A stretch of 64,000 nt of DNA from Mesorhizobium neociceri (GCF_013520985.1 NZ_JACDTY010000004.1:1-64000), one strand, 5' to 3'. Positions 24,178 to 33,437 are shown, counted from the first letter of the stretch. Notes: generated by a model not told the origin, from the letters alone. Made by a program: numbers and translations.

Positions 24178-24879
24178 GTGAACGCCAGAGCCGAAATCAC
24201 CCAGCGCACGATCGACGCCGAGCCCTATCCGTGGCCTTACAATGGCGATCTCAGGCCCGACAACACGGCGCTGATCATTATCGACATGCAGACCGATTTC
24301 TGCGGACCGGGCGGCTATGTCGACCATATGGGCTACGATTTGTCGCTGGTGCGGGCACCGATCGAGCCGATCAAATCGGTGCTCTCAGCGATGCGGGCCA
24401 AGGGCTACACCATCATCCACACACGCGAGGGGCACCGGCCCGATCTTGCCGATCTGCCAGCCAACAAGCGCTGGCGCTCACGGCGCATCAATGCCGGGAT
24501 CGGCGATCCCGGTCCGTGCGGGCGCATCCTGGTGCGCGGCGAGCCGGGCTGGGACATCATCCCCGACCTCTATCCGATCGAGGGCGAGCCGATCATCGAC
24601 AAGCCCGGCAAAGGCTCGTTCTGCGCCACCGACCTGGAGCTGATCCTCAACCAGCGCGGCATCGAGAACATCGTGCTGACCGGCATCACCACCGATGTCT
24701 GCGTGCACACCACCATGCGGGAGGCCAATGACCGCGGCTATGAGTGCATGATGCTGGAAGATTGCTGCGGGGCGACCGACCACGGCAACCATCTGGCGGC
24801 GATCAAGATGATCAAGATGCAGGGCGGCGTCTTCGGCACGGTGTCGAATTCGACGGCGCTCGTCGCGCAGCTGCCGTGA
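24178..24879 (+). CDS. biuH: Biuret hydrolase (isochorismatase-fold cysteine hydrolase)
   Basis: A 233-residue cytoplasmic enzyme predicted to hydrolyse biuret to allophanate and ammonia. With the GTG start at 24178 the catalytic triad falls at Asp36 ([11 protein letters not shown]), Lys142 ([10 protein letters not shown]) and Cys175 ([12 protein letters not shown]). These are exactly the numbers known for R. leguminosarum BiuH, which supports both the function and this start. CTGGAG lies 8 bases before the GTG, while the in-frame ATG at 24160 has no ribosome site. The N-terminal segment [18 protein letters not shown] also matches the BiuH group as I recall it. Neighbours are the importer and allophanate hydrolase. 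Confidence 0.88.
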   Translation: MNARAEITQRTIDAEPYPWPYNGDLRPDNTALIIIDMQTDFCGPGGYVDHMGYDLSLVRAPIEPIKSVLSAMRAKGYTIIHTREGHRPDLADLPANKRWRSRRINAGIGDPGPCGRILVRGEPGWDIIPDLYPIEGEPIIDKPGKGSFCATDLELILNQRGIENIVLTGITTDVCVHTTMREANDRGYECMMLEDCCGATDHGNHLAAIKMIKMQGGVFGTVSNSTALVAQLP

Positions 24880-24889
24880 GGAGGCCGCG

Positions 24890-26413
24890 ATGAGTGGCAG
24901 GAAAGCGGTCGGCGTCGAAACCATCGGCATGACCATGCGCTTCGGCGGCTTCACGGCGCTGGACGCCGTGTCGGTGAAGGTGCCGGCGGGTTCGTTCCAC
25001 GCGCTGCTCGGCGAGAACGGCGCCGGCAAGTCGACGCTGGTCAAATGCATGATGGGTTTTTATCATCCGACCTCCGGCGACATGCTGGTCGACGGCCGGG
25101 AGGTGTCAATCGCCAGTCCGCGCGACGCCTCGGCGCTTGGGCTTGGCATGGTCTACCAGCATTTTACACTCGTGCCGTCGCTGACGGGGGCGGAGAACCT
25201 CGTCATCTCGCGCGAAAAGGTTCCTGATATCATCGACTGGCGCAAGGAGCGTGGCGACCTTGCCGAGTTCATGGAGCGCATGCCGTTCAAGCTGCCGCTC
25301 GACGTCAAGGTGGCGGAGCTCGCGGCCGGCGAGAAGCAGAAGCTTGAAATCATCAAGCAGCTCTATCTCGGCCGCTCCTTCCTGGTGCTGGACGAGCCGA
25401 CCTCGGTGCTGACGCCCGGCGAGGCGCAGGAGGTGCTGGGCCTGGTGCGCGACATGACCAGGGCGGGCGACCTCACCGTGCTGATGATCTCGCACAAATT
25501 CCACGAGGTCACGGCATTCGCCGACGATGTCAGCGTGCTGCGCAAGGGCAAGCTCACGGGAACCGGCCGCGTCGCCGATCTCGACCACAAGGCGATGGCG
25601 GCGATGATGATCGGCGACCAGCCGATCGCCGCACTCGACAGCCGGGCCGCGCCAAGGCCAGACGCCGAGATCGTGCTCAAGGTCAAATCGCTGAAGGCGC
25701 CGGACCGAACCGGCTTGAAGTCGATCCGCATCGAGGATCTCGGCGTGCGTTCGGGTGAGATCGTCGGCATCGCCGGCATTTCCGGCAACGGCCAGAAGGA
25801 GTTTCTGGAAGTGCTTGCGGGCCAGCGTCCGCGCGACGCCGGCGAGGTGGTGGTGCGCGGGGCCGCCTATGCGGCGACGCGGGCAAAGGCGCGCGCGCTC
25901 AATGTGCGGCTCATTCCCGAGGAGCCGCTGAAGAATGCCTGTGCGCCGAAAATGACGGTGGCCGAGAACATCTCCTTCCGTACCTTCGACATGGACGGCA
26001 ATGGCCGGCCGGTGAGCTGGATCAGCACCAGCGCCATCCGCGCCTTCAGTGCCAGGCTGGTCGAGCAGTTCAAGGTCAAGACCGCCTCGCTGTCGTCGCC
26101 CATCGCCTCGCTGTCGGGCGGCAATGTGCAGCGCGTGGTGCTGGCGCGCGAGCTGACCGGCGAGGTCGATCTGCTGATCGTCTCCAACCCTTGCTTCGGC
26201 CTCGATTTCTCGGCGGTTGCCGAAATCCGCGCCCGCATCATGAAGGCGCGCAATGCGGGTGCGGCCGTGCTGCTGATGTCGGAAGACCTCGACGAACTCT
26301 TGGAATTGTCGGACCGCATCTTCGTCATGTCGGATGGCGCGCTGGTCTACGAGACGCCGATCGCGCAGGCGAGCGTGCAGACCATCGGCGAGCATATGGC
26401 GGGACATCACTGA
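24890..26413 (+). CDS. BMP-type ABC transporter, double ATP-binding protein
   Basis: A 507-residue ATPase with two ABC domains. Domain 1 has Walker A GENGAGKST (residues 41-49), Walker B FLVLDEPTSVL and a non-standard signature (ELAAGEKQKLEII). Domain 2 has a degenerate Walker A (GISGNGQKEF) but a good signature (SLSGGNVQRVVLAREL) and LIVSNPCFGLD in place of a normal Walker B. This asymmetry is usual in sugar/nucleoside-type importers, where domain 1 does most hydrolysis. It energises the two permeases of this operon. SD AGGAGGCCGCG precedes the ATG. Confidence 0.87.
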   Translation: MSGRKAVGVETIGMTMRFGGFTALDAVSVKVPAGSFHALLGENGAGKSTLVKCMMGFYHPTSGDMLVDGREVSIASPRDASALGLGMVYQHFTLVPSLTGAENLVISREKVPDIIDWRKERGDLAEFMERMPFKLPLDVKVAELAAGEKQKLEIIKQLYLGRSFLVLDEPTSVLTPGEAQEVLGLVRDMTRAGDLTVLMISHKFHEVTAFADDVSVLRKGKLTGTGRVADLDHKAMAAMMIGDQPIAALDSRAAPRPDAEIVLKVKSLKAPDRTGLKSIRIEDLGVRSGEIVGIAGISGNGQKEFLEVLAGQRPRDAGEVVVRGAAYAATRAKARALNVRLIPEEPLKNACAPKMTVAENISFRTFDMDGNGRPVSWISTSAIRAFSARLVEQFKVKTASLSSPIASLSGGNVQRVVLARELTGEVDLLIVSNPCFGLDFSAVAEIRARIMKARNAGAAVLLMSEDLDELLELSDRIFVMSDGALVYETPIAQASVQTIGEHMAGHH

Positions 26414-27081
26414 TGGCTGAAATCGACGCGCAGCCATTCGCCTTCTCTTTCAAGAAGCAGACGATGGCGCTGGTCGTCATCGACATGCAGCGCGACTTCG
26501 CCGAGCCGGGCGGCTTCGGCGCCAGCCTCGGCAACGATGTCAGCCGGGTGACCGCGATCGTGCCGACGGTGAAGCGACTGATCGAAGGCTTTCGCGCTGC
26601 CGGCTTGCCGGTGATCCACACCATGGAGTGCCACAAGCCCGACCTCTCCGACTTGCCGCCGGCCAAGCGCAATCGCGGCAATCCGTGGATCCGCATCGGC
26701 GATTCCGGTCCGATGGGTCGCGTGCTGATCGCCGGCGAGCCGGGCACGGCGATCCTCGACGAGCTTGCCCCCCTGCCCGGCGAGATCGTCATCGAAAAGC
26801 CCGGCAAGGGCGCGTTCTATGCGACCAGCTTCGGTGACGACCTCAAGCGGCTCGGCACTCAGCACCTCGTCTTTGCAGGCGTCACCACCGAGGTCTGCGT
26901 GCAGACGACGATGCGCGAGGCCAATGACCGCGGCTATGAATGCCTGCTCGCCGAGGATGCGACGGAAAGCTATTTCCCCGAATTCAAGGCGGCGGCCATC
27001 GCCATGATCCGCGCGCAGGGCGCCATTGTCGGCTGGACGGCGACCACCGACCAGGTGCTCAAGGGAATTGCCGATGCCTAA
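26413..27081 (+). CDS. Second isochorismatase-fold cysteine hydrolase (possible triuret hydrolase)
   Basis: A 222-residue paralogue of the biuret hydrolase in the same operon. The triad residues are Asp24 (LVVIDMQRDF), Lys129 (VIEKPGKGAF) and Cys162 (GVTTEVCVQTT), followed by [12 protein letters not shown] as in the first enzyme. It lacks the BiuH N-terminal extension and differs in the substrate-contact segment (NRGNPWIRIGDSGPMGR). Known relatives hydrolyse triuret, ureidoacrylate or N-carbamoyl compounds; triuret hydrolase would feed biuret to BiuH, but this is inference. The ATG overlaps the previous stop and the gene overlaps the cupin gene by 8 bases. Confidence 0.8.
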   Translation: MAEIDAQPFAFSFKKQTMALVVIDMQRDFAEPGGFGASLGNDVSRVTAIVPTVKRLIEGFRAAGLPVIHTMECHKPDLSDLPPAKRNRGNPWIRIGDSGPMGRVLIAGEPGTAILDELAPLPGEIVIEKPGKGAFYATSFGDDLKRLGTQHLVFAGVTTEVCVQTTMREANDRGYECLLAEDATESYFPEFKAAAIAMIRAQGAIVGWTATTDQVLKGIADA

Positions 27082-27424
27082 TCTTGCCTTTGCCGGCCTG
27101 CTCGACGGTGGCTGGCGCGGTCTGGCGTTCGAACATTTCCGGGACGGCATCACCGTGCACTGGCTGCTCAAGGGCGGGCCGGTCGAGCCGTCGGTCGCTA
27201 TCCTCAACTACCGGCCAGGTGCCAGCGTGCCGCGCCACCGCCATGTCGGGCTGGAAACCATCGTTGTGCTTGAGGGCACGCAGAGCGACGAGAATGGCGA
27301 CTATCCCTCGGGCAGCGTCATCCTGAATCCGGTCGGGACCGAGCATTCGGTGTGGACGAAGGATGGCTGCGTCGTGCTGATCCAGTGGGACCTGCCGGTG
27401 ATCATTCTGGGAGAAGCCACATGA
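27074..27424 (+). CDS. Cupin-domain protein
   Basis: A 116-residue single cupin barrel. Motif 1 includes PGASVPRHRHVGLETIVVLEG (metal-ligand His residues and a Glu) and motif 2 includes NPVGTEHSVWTKDG. It resembles ChrR-type or cupin_7 proteins. It is encoded between the second hydrolase and allophanate hydrolase with overlapping start and stop codons on both sides, so it is made together with them. Possible roles are an auxiliary enzyme, a metal-dependent isomerase or a sensor; none can be chosen from the sequence. Confidence 0.8.
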   Translation: MPNLAFAGLLDGGWRGLAFEHFRDGITVHWLLKGGPVEPSVAILNYRPGASVPRHRHVGLETIVVLEGTQSDENGDYPSGSVILNPVGTEHSVWTKDGCVVLIQWDLPVIILGEAT

Positions 27425-29271
27425 ACGAGATCCGCTTCGACATCGGCAGTTTGCACGCGGCCTATGCCAGCGGTGTCACTGTCGCTGCCATGATCGACGC
27501 CGTGCATTCCCGTATCGCGGCGGCTGACGATCCCGGCATCTTCATCCACCTCGCCGACAAGGCGCACATGCTGGCGCAGGCGCAAGCGCTCGGGCCGTTC
27601 GATCCGATCAACAAGCCGCTGTGGGGCGTGCCGTTCGCGGTGAAGGACAACATCGATGTTGCCGGAATGCCGACGACCGCCGCCTGCGCCGAATATGCCT
27701 ATATGCCTGACAAGGACGCTACCGTGGTTGCCCGGCTGAAGGCCGCTGGCGCGCTGGTGGTCGGCAAGACCAATCTCGACCAGTTCGCCACCGGCCTTGT
27801 CGGGGTGCGCACGCCCTACCCGATCCCGAGGAACGCCGTCGATGCCAGCCTGGTGCCGGGCGGGTCCTCGTCGGGGTCTGCTGTCGCGACGGCGCGCGGC
27901 ATCGTCTCGTTCGCGCTCGGTACCGACACGGCGGGGTCCGGCCGCATCCCCGCCGGCCTCAACAACATCGTCGGGCTGAAGCCGACCGTCGGCGCGCTCT
28001 CCGCCGCCGGGGTCGTGCCGGCCTGTCGCACGCTCGACTGCGTCTCGGTGTTCGCGCTCACCGTCGACGACGCCTACGCAGTGTACGGCGTGGCGGCGGC
28101 CAAGGACCCAGCCGACGCCTATTCGCGGACTGTGAAGGTGCCGGCCTTGGTCGCGCGCCCGCCGGTGCTGAGAGTCGGCGTGCCGGCGAAGGCGGAACTC
28201 AAATTCTTCGGCGATGCCCCGATGCAGGCCGGCTTCGAGGCGGCGCTTGGCCTGCTGGAAAGGCTCGGCTGCCGGCTGGTCGAAATCCCCTTCGGCGATT
28301 TCTACGCCACCGCCAACCTTCTCTACGAAGGTGCCTGGGTGGCCGAACGCTATGCGGCGATCCGCGATTTCATGGACGCCAACGAAGCGGCCCTGCACCC
28401 GGTAACGCGCCAGATCATCGGCGGCGCGCGCAGCTTGTCGGCGGCCGACGCTTTCAAGGGCCTCTATGCACTGCAGGCCTACAAGGCGAAGCTCGCCCCG
28501 GTCATCGCCTCGGTCGACCTGTTTTGCGTGCCGACGGCGCCGACGCATTATGCGCTCGATGCCGTGCTCGCCGATCCGATCACCACCAACAGCCGGCTCG
28601 GCACCTACACCAATTTCGTCAATCTGCTGGACATGTGTGGCATCGCCGTGCCGACCGGCAAGCGCCTCGACGGGCTGCCGATGAGCGTGACCTTGCTCGG
28701 CACGGCGGGCAAGGATTGGCTGACGGCGGCACTTGCGCGCGACATCCATGCCGCAAGCGGCCTGCCGCTTGGCGCGACCGGCTGGCCGCAGCCGGGCCAG
28801 TCGCGGCTTGGAGAATGCGCGCCGGACGCGATGATCGATCTGGTGGTTGTCGGCGCGCATCTTTCGGGCATGCCGCTCAATGGCCAGCTGCTTGAGCTTG
28901 GCGCCCGATTCTCGAGGAGTGCAAAGACAACGCCTTCCTACCGACTTTACGCACTTGCCGGCCAATCGGTACCCAAGCCTGGCCTCGTGCGCGTCGCCGG
29001 CGACGGCATGCAGATAGATGTTGAGGTCTGGCGGCTTGATCCGGATGCCTTCGGACGCTTCGTCGCCGCCGTCCCGGCTCCGCTTGGCATAGGCACGATC
29101 GAACTCGACGATCGTACGTCGGCAAAAGGATTTCTGGTCGAGACCGCCGGCCTCGCAGGCGCATCTGATATCTCTGCCCATGGTGGCTGGCGCAGTTTTA
29201 TTGGACGCGCCCAAGATATTGCTGGTCAATCTGAACCGCAGAAAAAAAAGCCCGCCGTGCACCCGATGTAA
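27421..29271 (+). CDS. atzF: Allophanate hydrolase
   Basis: A 616-residue two-domain enzyme that converts allophanate to CO2 and ammonia. The amidase-signature domain (about residues 1-450) has Lys75 (FAVKDNIDVAG), cis-Ser149 (PGGSSSGSA) and nucleophile Ser173 (DTAGSGRIPAG). Their spacing (74 and 24) equals that of the AtzF Lys91/Ser165/Ser189 triad. The C-terminal domain (about 480-605) has VVGAHLSGMPLNGQLLE, typical of allophanate hydrolases and absent from ordinary amidases. The ATG overlaps the cupin stop (ATGA). It completes the biuret pathway of this operon. Confidence 0.88.
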   Translation: MNEIRFDIGSLHAAYASGVTVAAMIDAVHSRIAAADDPGIFIHLADKAHMLAQAQALGPFDPINKPLWGVPFAVKDNIDVAGMPTTAACAEYAYMPDKDATVVARLKAAGALVVGKTNLDQFATGLVGVRTPYPIPRNAVDASLVPGGSSSGSAVATARGIVSFALGTDTAGSGRIPAGLNNIVGLKPTVGALSAAGVVPACRTLDCVSVFALTVDDAYAVYGVAAAKDPADAYSRTVKVPALVARPPVLRVGVPAKAELKFFGDAPMQAGFEAALGLLERLGCRLVEIPFGDFYATANLLYEGAWVAERYAAIRDFMDANEAALHPVTRQIIGGARSLSAADAFKGLYALQAYKAKLAPVIASVDLFCVPTAPTHYALDAVLADPITTNSRLGTYTNFVNLLDMCGIAVPTGKRLDGLPMSVTLLGTAGKDWLTAALARDIHAASGLPLGATGWPQPGQSRLGECAPDAMIDLVVVGAHLSGMPLNGQLLELGARFSRSAKTTPSYRLYALAGQSVPKPGLVRVAGDGMQIDVEVWRLDPDAFGRFVAAVPAPLGIGTIELDDRTSAKGFLVETAGLAGASDISAHGGWRSFIGRAQDIAGQSEPQKKKPAVHPM

Positions 29272-29586
29272 TCGAGTGAACACTAAAACTCGGGATTCGG
29301 AGGTCTGTTTTCAGGAAACGGCGAGGCTGACCTGAACGACCAATATGAGGCGCATCTCAGACACTTGATCAGCGCTAGTCAGAGGCTCGTGCAAACGGGC
29401 GCGGTCGATGCCGAGGAGGATTGTGAGGTCTGAACACATGGCGCGCGTCGCGTTTTATGAAGATCCTCCCTTTCCGCAGATAGACGGGTTTGTTCGCTGT
29501 CAGGATTAAAAAGCGCAAAGCGGGATTGCGCCTTAAATCGCCTTGTTGTACGAACGTTCAACAAGGCGATTTAACGAGTACCTGCC
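29272..29586. other. Intergenic promoter region with operator
   Basis: No gene is supported in this gap after allophanate hydrolase. It holds a weak hairpin (GCGCAA at 29513-29518 with TTGCGC at 29526-29531) and the long palindrome at 29535-29572 upstream of the CocE-type hydrolase gene. Confidence 0.55.
29535..29572 (+). promoter_or_regulatory. Operator copy A: 38-bp near-palindrome before the hydrolase/importer operon
   Basis: The core is CTTGTTGTACGA followed directly by ACGTTCAACAAG (29542-29565). It is extended by AAATCG (29535-29540) and its complement CGATTT (29567-29572). The core is identical at 23 of 24 positions to copy B at 41598-41621 read on the minus strand. It ends 14 bases before the GTG at 29587. 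It is the likely binding site of the BetI-like TetR protein at 37033. Confidence 0.75.
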
Positions 29587-31596
29587 GTGGTACGAACCGA
29601 GTTCCCCTTTGCCGTCGAAACCGTCGATCCGCTCTGGATCACGCTGGCTGACGGCACGCGCATAGCCGCCACCCTGTGGCGCCCGCGCACTGACGCCAAG
29701 GTGCCTGTCGTCGTCGAAATGGTCCCCTATCGCCGCCGTGACGGCACCGTGGCGCGCGACATCGACATCCACCCCTGGCTTGCCGGCCATGGCATCGCTT
29801 GCGCCCGCATCGATATCAGGGGCTCTGGCGATTCCGACGGCGATCTGGCCGACGAATACCTACCGCGCGAGCAGCAAGACGCCTGCGAGATCATTGCCCA
29901 TCTCGCAGCACTGCCCTGGTGCAACGGCAATGTCGGCATGACCGGCATTTCCTGGGGCGGCTTCAACGCGCTGCAGGTCGCGGCGTGCCGGCCGCCGGCC
30001 TTGAAGGCGATCATCACCAACTGCGCCACCGACGACCGCTACGCCGACGACATCCACTATATGGGCGGCGCGCTGCTCACCGAGCAGGAGATGTGGTCGA
30101 ACTTCATGCTGGTGAAGAAGGCGATGGCGCCCGATCCGCAGATCGTCGGCGACGCCTGGCGCGCCATGTGGATGGACCGCCTTGCGGCAACAAGCTCGCT
30201 GTCGGAAGTGTGGCTCGCGCATCAGCGCCGCGACGAATACTGGCGGCAAGGCTCGGTCTGCGAGGACCATTCCGCGATCGAATGCGCCGTCATGGCTGTC
30301 TGCGGCTGGGAGGACAGCTATTCCAACTTCGTGCCGCGCCTGCTCGAACATCTGCCAGGACCGAAGCTCGGCATTGTCGGGCCGTGGTCGCATGCCTATC
30401 CCTGCCGCGGCGCGCCGGGGCCGCTGATCGGTTATCTGCAAGAGGCGCTGCGCTGGTGGCGTCACTGGCTCTGCGGCGAAGACACCGGCATCATGGACGA
30501 GCCGCCCTACCGTGTCTGGATCACCGGCGAAGAACGGCCGCAGCCTTTTTATCTTCCCGATCATGCCGGCTGCTGGGTCGCTGAGGACCAATGGCCGTCG
30601 CCGCGCATCGAGCGCCGCACCTTGCACCTCAACGCTGCCGGGCTGCGCAGCGAGCCTGCGCATGGAGCGACGCTTTCCGTACGTTCGCCGGCGACTGCCG
30701 GGCGCGATTGCGGTCGCTGGGGCGGCTATGGCGGCTCCTGTCCTGATATGCCCATCGACCAGCGCCGTGAGGACGGCATGGCGCTGTGCTTCGACACGCA
30801 GCCGCTGGACGATGACCTGACATTGCTCGGTGCACCGGAACTGGATCTGCTGGTCATCGTCGACCAGCCACATGTCAACCTCTCCGCCCGTCTTTGCGAT
30901 GTCTACCCCGACGGTACCTCGGCGCTGATGAGCTATGGCGTGCTCAATCTCAGCCATCGCGACAGCCATGAGCATCCGACGCCGTGCTTGGTCGGAGCGC
31001 CTTTTCGCGTCAAGCTGAAGCTCAATGATTTCGCCCGCACCATCTCCAAGGGCCATCGTATCCGGTTGGCGCTGGCCAACCAGCATTGGCCGATCCTGTG
31101 GCCACAGCCGAAGCTGTCGACGCTCTCGGTTGCGACCGGCGACAGCACGGTGATGCTTCCTGTGCGCCCGCCGTCATCGCTCGACCGCGACGTCCGTTTC
31201 GAGCCAGCCGAAACCGCACCGCCGGTTCCCACCACGACGCTGGACGAGGGCTTCGACCGCCGCATTGTCACCGACGATGTCGGCTCCGGCGAGCAGACCA
31301 TTGCGCTGACCTCCGACCATGGCCGCAGGCGCTACGACGATCGCGCCATCACCGTGTCTTCCTCCAACAGCGACACGATGAGCATCGGCAATGACGACCC
31401 GCTTTCGGCAAAACTCGTCACTGAATATCGCTGGGCCATTGCCAGCGCCGACGCCGACACCGAGGCGATGGCGGTGACCGAACTGACAGCGGACGAAACG
31501 CATTTCAACCTGAGTTGGCGGCTCGAGGCGCGAGAACGGGGCAAGCTCGTCCACAGCGCCTCGGCAACACGGCGCATCAGGCGCGATTTCGCCTGA
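29587..31596 (+). CDS. CocE/NonD-family alpha/beta hydrolase (X-Pro dipeptidyl-peptidase S15-like)
   Basis: A 669-residue cytoplasmic hydrolase (no signal peptide). The nucleophile elbow is GISWGG with Ser122. The probable Asp is in CGWEDSYSNF and the His in GPWSHAYP, as in CocE-type enzymes. A C-terminal jelly-roll domain follows (LDLLVIVDQPHVNLSARLCD, then GHRIRLALANQHWPIL). The family cleaves esters or amides, including dipeptides with proline and cocaine-like esters. It starts at GTG 29587 just after the operator, first in an operon with an oligopeptide-type importer. It probably hydrolyses the imported compound in the cytoplasm. A TTAACGAG stretch is the only ribosome-site candidate. Confidence 0.83.
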   Translation: MVRTEFPFAVETVDPLWITLADGTRIAATLWRPRTDAKVPVVVEMVPYRRRDGTVARDIDIHPWLAGHGIACARIDIRGSGDSDGDLADEYLPREQQDACEIIAHLAALPWCNGNVGMTGISWGGFNALQVAACRPPALKAIITNCATDDRYADDIHYMGGALLTEQEMWSNFMLVKKAMAPDPQIVGDAWRAMWMDRLAATSSLSEVWLAHQRRDEYWRQGSVCEDHSAIECAVMAVCGWEDSYSNFVPRLLEHLPGPKLGIVGPWSHAYPCRGAPGPLIGYLQEALRWWRHWLCGEDTGIMDEPPYRVWITGEERPQPFYLPDHAGCWVAEDQWPSPRIERRTLHLNAAGLRSEPAHGATLSVRSPATAGRDCGRWGGYGGSCPDMPIDQRREDGMALCFDTQPLDDDLTLLGAPELDLLVIVDQPHVNLSARLCDVYPDGTSALMSYGVLNLSHRDSHEHPTPCLVGAPFRVKLKLNDFARTISKGHRIRLALANQHWPILWPQPKLSTLSVATGDSTVMLPVRPPSSLDRDVRFEPAETAPPVPTTTLDEGFDRRIVTDDVGSGEQTIALTSDHGRRRYDDRAITVSSSNSDTMSIGNDDPLSAKLVTEYRWAIASADADTEAMAVTELTADETHFNLSWRLEARERGKLVHSASATRRIRRDFA

Positions 31597-31615
31597 CAGG
31601 AGGAGGGAGGAGACC

Positions 31616-32566
31616 ATGCTTGCATATGCAGTGAAGCGCATCGGTCTCGGTCTCCTGATCCTCGTGCTCGTCATGATCGCCATGTACGCGGCTGTCTTCC
31701 TCGTTCCGGGCGATCCGGCAAGTGTCGCGCTCGGGCCGCGCGCCACACCGGAACTGAAGCGGCTGCTGATCGAGCGCATGGGGCTAGACCAGCCGGTCTG
31801 GTGGCAGATCGTCGAATTCTTCCGCAACGCGCTGACCGGCAATCTCGGCTATGACGTCTGGTCGAACCGGCCGGTCTCGACCCTGGTCATGGAGGCGTTG
31901 CCGAACACGCTGATCCTCGGCCTGACTGCGCTCACCGTCGCGCTCCTCATCGGCGTGCCGCTCGGCTGCCTGTCGGTGATGCGGCGCGGCACGGCAGCCG
32001 ATGCCGTCATCGGCGTGATCTCGGTCGGCGTCATCGCCGTGCCGTCCTTTGTCGTCGCGATTTATTCATTGCTGCTCTTCGCCGTCACGCTGCGCTGGCT
32101 GCCGGCCATCGGCGCAGGCGAGGCGGGTGACTTCGTCAGCCAGGCCAAGGCGCTGGTCATGCCGGCGGCGGCAATCGCGCTCGGCTGGATCGGCTACATC
32201 GCCCGCATGGTGCGCGCCTCGATGATGGAGGTGATGGGCGAGCCGCACATCCGCACCGCGCGCTCCTTTGGTCTGCCTGAGTGGAAGATCGTCTCCAAAT
32301 ACGCGCTGCGCATCGCCATCATCCCGACCATCTCGCTGGTCGCCGTCGGCCTCGGCAGCATCCTGTCCAGCGCCGTCTTCGTCGAGGCGGTGTTTGCCCG
32401 GCCCGGCATCGGCAAGCTGATCACCGACGCCGTCAACACCCGCAACTATCCGGTGGTCATGGGCACCGTGCTGATCATGACCGCCATCTACGTCTCCATC
32501 ACCATAGCCGCCGATCTGCTCATTGCGCGGCTCGATCCAAGGGTGCGTGATGTATTCCGTGGCTGA
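31616..32566 (+). CDS. Oligopeptide/dipeptide-type ABC transporter permease (DppB-like)
   Basis: A 316-residue inner-membrane permease. It begins MLAYAVKRIGLGLLILVLVM, with a first helix then the FLVPGDPA motif typical of DppB. The coupling loop reads RTARSFGLPEWKIVSKYALR, and the family end is VFVEAVFARPGIGKLI. About six transmembrane helices. SD AGGAGGAGGGAGGAG precedes the ATG at good spacing. It forms the channel with the next permease. Confidence 0.88.
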   Translation: MLAYAVKRIGLGLLILVLVMIAMYAAVFLVPGDPASVALGPRATPELKRLLIERMGLDQPVWWQIVEFFRNALTGNLGYDVWSNRPVSTLVMEALPNTLILGLTALTVALLIGVPLGCLSVMRRGTAADAVIGVISVGVIAVPSFVVAIYSLLLFAVTLRWLPAIGAGEAGDFVSQAKALVMPAAAIALGWIGYIARMVRASMMEVMGEPHIRTARSFGLPEWKIVSKYALRIAIIPTISLVAVGLGSILSSAVFVEAVFARPGIGKLITDAVNTRNYPVVMGTVLIMTAIYVSITIAADLLIARLDPRVRDVFRG

Positions 32567-33437
32567 GGCCTCTTTATCCACGCCGGACCGACAACGGTTT
32601 CCGCTGCTGCGCGCACTGCTTGCCGATCCGTTCACCTGCGTCGCGCTGATCCTGGTTGCCGGGTTCCTCGTCACCGCCGTCTTCGCGCCGTGGCTGGCGC
32701 CGTATTCGCCGCTCAAGATCGACGTGCTGCACAAGCTGCAGCCGCCATCGGCCGAACACTGGTTCGGCACCGATCATCTCGGCCGCGATCTCCTGTCGCG
32801 CGTCATCTATGGCGCGCGCACCGCGCTGACCATTGCCATGGTGTCGGTGGCCATCGCCGGCGCCATCGGCCTGCTGCTCGGGCTGGTCGCCGGCTACGGG
32901 CCGCGCTGGCTCGACGCCATTCTGGTGCTGACTTTCGACAGCCTGAATTCGCTGCCGATGATCATGTTTGCGCTCGCCATCATCACCGTGCTCGGCGCCG
33001 GCACCGGCACGCTGATCATCGTCATCGCCGCGACCTCGTTCCCGAGCTATGCGCGACTGATCCGGGCACAGACGCTGGCGCTGAAGAACAGTGACTACAT
33101 CCTCGCCGAGCGCCTTCTCGATGCCAGCCCGGCGCGCATCATCTTCATCCACCTTCTGCCCAATGTCGTCGGCCCGCTGATCATTCTTTTGTCGATGGAC
33201 ATTCCGGTTGTCATCATGGTCGAGGCCGGTCTCAGCTTCCTCGGCCTCGGTGTGCGGCCGCCGACGCCGTCCTGGGGTTCGATCCTCTATGACGGCTACA
33301 CCAGTATCCGCTCGGCGCCCTTCATGGTCATCTTCGGGGGGCTGCCGCTGGTGCTCGCGACACTCGGCTTCACCTTCCTTGGCGAAGGCCTGCGCGACTA
33401 TCTCGACCCGCGCCTGCAGTTGCGGAGGCCGGCATGA
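32550..33437 (+). CDS. Oligopeptide/dipeptide-type ABC transporter permease (DppC-like)
   Basis: A 295-residue permease beginning MYSVAEASLSTPDRQRF. It has the DppC hallmarks WFGTDHLGRDLLSRVIYGAR, the coupling loop SDYILAERLLDASPARIIFI and the end GFTFLGEGLRDYLDPRL. The start overlaps the previous gene by 17 bases; a GTG three bases upstream is an alternative. About six transmembrane helices are visible. Confidence 0.87.
   Translation: MYSVAEASLSTPDRQRFPLLRALLADPFTCVALILVAGFLVTAVFAPWLAPYSPLKIDVLHKLQPPSAEHWFGTDHLGRDLLSRVIYGARTALTIAMVSVAIAGAIGLLLGLVAGYGPRWLDAILVLTFDSLNSLPMIMFALAIITVLGAGTGTLIIVIAATSFPSYARLIRAQTLALKNSDYILAERLLDASPARIIFIHLLPNVVGPLIILLSMDIPVVIMVEAGLSFLGLGVRPPTPSWGSILYDGYTSIRSAPFMVIFGGLPLVLATLGFTFLGEGLRDYLDPRLQLRRPA

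Noticed and set aside
25106..26437. 443-codon minus-strand frame
   Set aside because: Antisense to the double ATPase of the BMP importer; no ribosome site or recognised domain.
27301..29283. Very long open frame (660 codons) on the minus strand
   Set aside because: It lies fully opposite the allophanate hydrolase gene, whose catalytic motifs are clear. Its own translation is rich in His, Arg and Gly without any domain, a usual effect of high GC.
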